A stretch of 9,537 nt of DNA, from positions 4,650 to 14,186 of the forward strand of contig PMAK01000116.1 of the NCBI GenBank assembly GCA_003153655.1. Reading direction: 5' to 3'. Shown here in pieces: positions 6,269-9,537 of this stretch (positions within the stretch are counted from its first letter, which is position 1; every line of letters starts with the position of its first letter). The notes beneath the pieces were generated by a model. It did no database searches and was not told the origin of the DNA. It saw only the letters and a program-made list of their open reading frames with translations. A program made the translations under genes and the position numbers. The stretch is from Phycisphaerales bacterium (lineage in GTDB: Bacteria; Planctomycetota; Phycisphaerae; Tepidisphaerales; Tepidisphaeraceae).

Positions 6269-6371
6269 GGCGTGGTCCGCTGGGACAGCAGACCTCGCCA
6301 ACAAGCCTCGTTTCCTCCTCCGCCAGGCCGCACGGCACAAACCCTCCGCCGTGCGGCCTATTTTATTTTAT
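6269..6371 (+). ncRNA. Candidate terminator-ended small RNA with CU-rich single-stranded motifs
   Basis: The stretch between the two minus-strand genes looks like the 3' half of a plus-strand small RNA. Hairpin 1 is GGCG (6269-6272), GGTC (6274-6277) and CTG (6280-6282) pairing with CAG (6286-6288), GACC (6291-6294) and CGCC (6296-6299), with two symmetric internal mismatches. An unpaired linker containing CCTCCTCC (6314-6321) follows, then the terminator hairpin, whose 11-nt loop contains CCCTCC. Those CU-rich stretches are complementary to GGAGG-type ribosome sites, an arrangement known for several regulatory RNAs such as RsaE. The 5' end is unknown: no convincing promoter is visible, and the perfect TTGACA at 6256-6261 has no partner -10. 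No protein gene explains the terminator. Function is inferred only. Confidence 0.35.
6325..6371 (+). terminator. Strong intrinsic terminator without an assigned gene
   Basis: AGGCCGCACGGC (6325-6336) and GCCGTGCGGCCT (6348-6359) form a perfect 12-bp stem with an 11-nt loop. On the plus strand it is followed by ATTTTATTTTAT. On the minus strand the stem is followed by GGCGGAGG, so it is not an intrinsic terminator for the acyl-CoA dehydrogenase-like gene that ends at 6378, though it could protect that mRNA's 3' end. Confidence 0.75.
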
Positions 6372-6377
6372 CCCATT

Positions 6378-7442
6378 TCATTTTCCACTCGGCGTGCGAT
6401 TCGCCAGTGTGTTGACGGTGCAATCAACGACCGGATCGGGGCATGACCAGACGAGGAAAAACATCGCCTCGCGCGCGAGCCGCTGGGCGGGATGATCGAG
6501 CAGCAGGGCCGATCCCTTGTGGAGGGCCACCGCGGCCTGGGTGATTCGCATCGCCAGATCGTTGCAGGATGCGCGGAGTTGCGGGCCGGCGGCTGCGGCG
6601 TCGGCTTCGCGGCCGGGCTGACAGAGTGCCACGACCTCGTTGTGGAGGGATAGATATTGTTCGCTGAATCGGTCGGCCAGAGATCGGGCGCGATCGGAAT
6701 CATGTCGCGCGATCAAATCCAGCGCGCCGCGGCAAAGTCCGAAACCTAAAAACGCCTGACTGAGCGGGATGCCGCGCGAAGGCCCCGCGAGGGCCTTGGC
6801 GACCGGGCCGCGCAATAGCCAGCGTTTGTCCAGTCGCACGCCGTGCAGTTCCACCCGCGAGGTCCAACTCGCCCGCAGGGCGACGAGTTCCAGCGGCGGC
6901 TGAACCGTTACGCCCGGCAAATCCGTCGGCAACACGAAAAGAATCTGGCGGCTATCTTCTGTGACTGCGCCGGCAACGATGAACTTTGCCTTGGCCGCGC
7001 CGGTGGACCAGGGAATGACGCCATCAAGGCGATAAGCGTCTCCCTCTTCAACCGCGTTCAGGCCGCCTTGCTGGCTGGTGGTGAGTTGAGCGATTCCGAT
7101 GGTGGCGAAATATTCGCCGCGGGCGAGGGGTGGGAGGATTTCCTGCCGGAGATCGGGATTTTCTCCGCCTTCGATTAAGCCGATGGCGGAATCGCGCTGC
7201 GAAATAATCAGCGCGGTCGCGACGGAGGCGGATGCGATCGCTTCGTATCGCAAATGTAATAGCAGCGGATCGATTTCCTCGCCGCCGAATTGCCGGGGGA
7301 CGTACCATCGCCACGCGCCGATGTTGCCGAGATCGTGGAGGTCTTCAGCAGGCCAATCGCCGGTGCGATCGAGTGACGTCGCCCGCGCGGCGATCGCTGG
7401 AAGAATTTTCGTCAAATTCTCAACAGAAACGTCCATTGGCAT
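6378..7442 (-). CDS. Acyl-CoA dehydrogenase-family flavoprotein, probably atypical
   Basis: This is a 354-residue member of the acyl-CoA dehydrogenase fold, FAD enzymes that normally desaturate acyl-CoA thioesters. Numbered from ATG 7442, the helical N-domain spans about 1-105 (WRWYVPRQFGGEEIDPLLL is typical). The beta domain with the flavin-contact segment ATIGIAQLTTS starts near 113, ALRASWTSRVELHGV is near 188-202, and the C-terminal helical bundle runs from about 225. The usual YEGTSEIQ segment with the catalytic Glu aligns with FLVWSCPDPVVDC near 328-341, which has no Glu, so classical dehydrogenation is doubtful. It is also slightly short (typically about 380). The ATG at 7442 comes 4 nt after the stop of the upstream Cys4 gene, suggesting coupling. 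A TTG at 7460 (overlapping that gene) and an ATG at 7436 are alternative starts. Substrate unknown. Confidence 0.72.
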   Translation of the reverse strand: MPMDVSVENLTKILPAIAARATSLDRTGDWPAEDLHDLGNIGAWRWYVPRQFGGEEIDPLLLHLRYEAIASASVATALIISQRDSAIGLIEGGENPDLRQEILPPLARGEYFATIGIAQLTTSQQGGLNAVEEGDAYRLDGVIPWSTGAAKAKFIVAGAVTEDSRQILFVLPTDLPGVTVQPPLELVALRASWTSRVELHGVRLDKRWLLRGPVAKALAGPSRGIPLSQAFLGFGLCRGALDLIARHDSDRARSLADRFSEQYLSLHNEVVALCQPGREADAAAAGPQLRASCNDLAMRITQAAVALHKGSALLLDHPAQRLAREAMFFLVWSCPDPVVDCTVNTLANRTPSGK

Positions 7443-7446
7443 CCAG

Positions 7447-7746
7447 TCAGTTTTCTGCAATTGCTGTCACGCGCGGCTTCCCGAGCGGATTGGCCAAAAA
7501 TCGCGGCTGACAGGCCGGGCAGATCTTGAATTCAAAATGGCGATGAACCTGATCCTGAAGTTCTTCGGCTGTCATCTGTCCCATCTCGTCGAGCAGTTCG
7601 CTGACGGCCGCGTCAAAATCGATCGATGCCAGCTTTGCCTCGCTGGTTGGTGGCATTGAGGGATCGGCGAAGACCTCGATCCGCACAATATAATGCGACT
7701 GCGGCGCGATTGGCTTTCCGCATAGGTTGCATTGTTCCTGCGGCAT
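7447..7746 (-). CDS. Small Cys4 (zinc-ribbon-like) protein of unknown function
   Basis: This 99-residue cytoplasmic protein has two CxxC pairs, C6-N-L-C9 followed by GK, and C76-P-A-C79, suggesting one bound zinc ion. Between them lie a strand-rich start (HYIVRIEVFADPSMPP, about 18-33) and an acidic helical region (FDAAVSELLDEMGQMTAEELQDQVHRHFEF, 44-73). The conserved-looking tail is RFLANPLGKPR (82-92). I recall similar proteins in planctomycetes, but I know no function, and no DNA-binding or enzymatic motif is evident. It is the first gene of an apparent operon with the acyl-CoA dehydrogenase-like gene: its TGA at 7449-7447 is 4 nt before that gene's ATG. A TATAAT only 8 nt upstream of the ATG at 7746 implies a practically leaderless transcript, consistent with the absence of a ribosome site. 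Confidence 0.7.
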   Translation of the reverse strand: MPQEQCNLCGKPIAPQSHYIVRIEVFADPSMPPTSEAKLASIDFDAAVSELLDEMGQMTAEELQDQVHRHFEFKICPACQPRFLANPLGKPRVTAIAEN

Positions 7747-7754
7747 TGCGCGTC

Positions 7755-7786
7755 ATTATAGCTTGCAAGCCATCGATAACCGTCAA
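7755..7786 (-). promoter_or_regulatory. Promoter giving a near-leaderless mRNA, with palindrome in the spacer
   Basis: On the minus strand a perfect -10 TATAAT (7760-7755) follows TTGACG (7786-7781) with a 20-nt spacer. Standard spacing puts the start at about 7748, 2 nt before the ATG at 7746. The spacer next to the -10 contains the perfect 10-nt palindrome GCTTGCAAGC (7761-7770), which could be a repressor site or chance. The -10 is a full consensus match; the -35 spacing is poor. Confidence 0.5.
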
Positions 7787-7800
7787 GACGCCATGACGCC

Positions 7801-7910
7801 AAGAAATACATATTGGCCACAGATATAAATCAGATTCACACAGATGAACGTGGCCCAAACGCCTTTATCTGCGTGCATCTGATTTTCATCGTGGCCAATA
7901 TGTATTTCTT
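7801..7910. repeat. Long inverted repeat forming a hairpin of about 110 nt
   Basis: AAGAAATACATATTGGCCAC (7801-7820) is perfectly repeated in inverse at 7891-7910. The inner arms 7822-7848 and 7864-7890 continue the symmetry with about 22 of 27 positions matching. The terminal loop is about 15 nt, and a single A at 7821 is bulged. The left arm holds three AGAT copies at 7821, 7832 and 7842, spaced 10-11 nt apart. Outside the stem both flanks carry related CGCC/GGCG-plus-CTTGG sequences (7790-7800 and 7911-7921). No ORF or transposase is inside. It looks like a member of a dispersed intergenic palindromic repeat family or a very small MITE-like element, although only one copy is in this window. 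Confidence 0.8.
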
Positions 7911-7961
7911 CGGCTTGGCGGTTTAATCGTCTTGGCCATTGTTTTCTGTAAGATTCCCCTC

Positions 7962-9515
7962 ATGAGCAAGACGTTTTACATCACGACGCCGATTTACTAT
8001 CCCAACGGCGAGCCGCATTTGGGCCATGCGTATACGACGATTGCCACCGATGCTGTTGCGCGATTTCATCGTCTCCGGGACGAGGAGACGTTTTTTCTGA
8101 CCGGCACGGACGAGCACGGAATCAAAATCGTCAAAACCGCGGCTGAAAAGAATGTTGAGCCGAAAGTGCTGGCGGATGGGATGGTCGCGGTCTTCGAGGG
8201 ATTTTGGAAAGAGATCGGGATCAGCAACGATGATTTCATCCGCACGACCCAGCCGCGGCATAAATCTTCGGTGCAGGAGATCATCCGCAAGCTGCTGGCG
8301 AGTGATGACATTTACGCTGGCAGCTACGAGGGCTGGTACGACGAAGGGCAGGAGGAATTTGTCACGGAAACCGAAGCCAAGGCGCGGGAGTTCAAATCCG
8401 CGATCAGCGGCCGGCCGCTGACGCGGTTTTCCGAGAAGAGCTATTTCTTTCGATTGAAGAAATACGTTCCGCGCCTGCTGGAATACATCGATCAAAATCC
8501 GGATTTCATTCAGCCGACGATTCGCCGGAATGAGGTGGTGAGCAAATTGAAGCAGGGGGTTGAGGATCTATCCATCAGCCGGGCGACGCTGAAGTGGGGC
8601 ATCCCGATGCCCAACGATCCTGAGCATGTTGTGTATGTCTGGATCGATGCGCTGAGCAATTACATCACCGCGCTCGGATATGGATCGGGAGATCAGAGTT
8701 TGTTCGATAAATTCTGGCCGGCGAACGTGCATCTGATCGGTAAGGAGATTCTCTGGTTCCACACGGTTTATTGGCCGGCGATTCTTTTTTCGCTGAATCT
8801 GCCGCTGCCGAAGAAAGTGTTTGCCCATGGCTGGTGGACGAGCGGCGGGAAGAAGATGAGCAAGTCGATGGGGAATTTCATCGACCTTGTCAAAATGCGC
8901 GAGGTGATCGGCACGTATTCGCTGGATGCGCTGCGGTATTACATGTTGCGGGCCGCGCCGTTTGGCAGCGATCTCGATTGGACGGACGCGGATTTTCTTA
9001 AATCGTTCAACGAACTGAAAAACGTAGTCGGCAATTGTCTGAACCGCACGCTGAAAATGATCGACCGCTATCGCGGCGGCGTTCTCCCCGCGCGTGGCGA
9101 ATTGCAACAGATCGACCGCGATCTGCTGGCCCAGGGCGAAAAGCTGGCGGCGCTAATTGCCGACGCGTATGAGCGGGTTGAGTTGCAGCAATGCGCCGAA
9201 TTGCCGGTGCAATTGGCGCGGCTGACCAATGGATATATCGATGCTACGGAGCCGTTTAAACTGGCTAAGGATCCGGCGCAGGCCGGGCGATTGGATACGG
9301 TGCTGAATGTGGCTGCGCGATCGATTCATCGCGTGCTGATTGGGCTATTGCCGATTCTTCCGAAGAAGGGGGCTGAGGGATTGTCGCAGCTTCAGATTGA
9401 TGTTGCGGGGAAAACTTTGGATTGGCTGTATGCGAACCCGCCGGGTGCGGGAATAAAGCTGGGGGATGCGCAACCGCTGTTTCCGAATGTTCCGCCGGCG
9501 GGGGCGGCGACTTAG
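7962..9515 (+). CDS. metG: Methionyl-tRNA synthetase
   Basis: This class I aminoacyl-tRNA synthetase charges tRNA-Met with methionine in the cytoplasm, an essential step for initiation and elongation. The 517 residues include the HIGH-type motif HLGH at 19-22, TGTDEHG at 47-53, the connective peptide at about 115-215, VYVWIDALSNYI at 224-235, HLIGKEILWFH at 257-267 and KMSKS at 298-302. The anticodon-binding helical domain follows from about 345. The zinc-knuckle site near 125-133 reads YDEGQEEF, with no CxxC, so this is the zinc-free single-knuckle type. There is no C-terminal EMAP/tRNA-binding domain, and the protein ends in a Pro/Gly/Ala-rich tail. The ATG at 7962 matches the usual MSKTFYITTPIYY start; an in-frame TTG at 7932 would add ten unrelated residues. 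No clear ribosome site is present; a TAAGAT at 7949-7954 could be a -10 for a leaderless message. Confidence 0.97.
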   Translation: MSKTFYITTPIYYPNGEPHLGHAYTTIATDAVARFHRLRDEETFFLTGTDEHGIKIVKTAAEKNVEPKVLADGMVAVFEGFWKEIGISNDDFIRTTQPRHKSSVQEIIRKLLASDDIYAGSYEGWYDEGQEEFVTETEAKAREFKSAISGRPLTRFSEKSYFFRLKKYVPRLLEYIDQNPDFIQPTIRRNEVVSKLKQGVEDLSISRATLKWGIPMPNDPEHVVYVWIDALSNYITALGYGSGDQSLFDKFWPANVHLIGKEILWFHTVYWPAILFSLNLPLPKKVFAHGWWTSGGKKMSKSMGNFIDLVKMREVIGTYSLDALRYYMLRAAPFGSDLDWTDADFLKSFNELKNVVGNCLNRTLKMIDRYRGGVLPARGELQQIDRDLLAQGEKLAALIADAYERVELQQCAELPVQLARLTNGYIDATEPFKLAKDPAQAGRLDTVLNVAARSIHRVLIGLLPILPKKGAEGLSQLQIDVAGKTLDWLYANPPGAGIKLGDAQPLFPNVPPAGAAT

Positions 9516-9537
9516 CGCGATTCAATTCGTTTGGTGA

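Noticed and set aside
7801..7910. Inverted repeat considered as a CRISPR remnant or insertion sequence
   Set aside because: There is no repeat-spacer periodicity and no transposase frame; the whole unit is a single palindrome of about 110 nt.
7932..7961. TTG start extending metG by ten codons
   Set aside because: The added residues precede the conserved MSKTFYIT start typical of the family and have no ribosome site.

Overview
The window looks like a piece of chromosome from a Planctomycetota bacterium, most likely of the class Phycisphaerae or a relative. Four things point there: a secreted protein with a PEP-CTERM-like C-terminal sorting signal, a large lipoprotein joining a DUF4091 (GH123-like) region to a CBM9-like C-terminus, a small four-cysteine protein of a type I associate with planctomycetes, and few strong Shine-Dalgarno sequences. 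The lineage is inferred from gene content; no rRNA or other phylogenetic marker was examined. There is no sign of phage, an insertion sequence, CRISPR or tRNA.

Layout, left to right. (1) 1-1311, plus strand: the 3' part of modA and a complete modB, the binding protein and permease of a molybdate/tungstate ABC transporter. The ATPase gene modC does not follow. (2) 1312-1885, plus strand: an intergenic stretch with a CRP-like palindrome and a potentially structured leader, then a divergent DUF488/YeaO-family gene. (3) 1908-2861, minus strand: a PEP-CTERM-like exported protein closed by a good intrinsic terminator. (4) 3066-6053, minus strand: the 995-residue DUF4091/CBM9-like lipoprotein, probably acting on carbohydrate outside the cytoplasm. 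(5) 6054-6377: a gene-free stretch with a strong plus-strand terminator, an upstream hairpin, CU-rich unpaired stretches and a 15-codon ORF, together a candidate small RNA. (6) 6378-7746, minus strand: a two-gene operon of a small Cys4 protein and an acyl-CoA dehydrogenase-like flavoprotein, with a promoter so close to the first ATG that the mRNA would be almost leaderless. (7) 7801-7910: a long inverted repeat forming a hairpin of about 110 nt. (8) 7962-9515, plus strand: metG, methionyl-tRNA synthetase.

Functionally the genes form separate small transcription units rather than one system: metal-oxyanion uptake, exported surface proteins, a small flavoenzyme operon and a housekeeping aminoacyl-tRNA synthetase. 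No large undescribed multi-gene system is visible. The parts most worth following are non-coding: the candidate sRNA at 6269-6371, the structured leader and CRP-like site before the DUF488 gene, and the hairpin repeat before metG. Two of the enzyme-like proteins also seem to lack the usual catalytic acid residues of their families.
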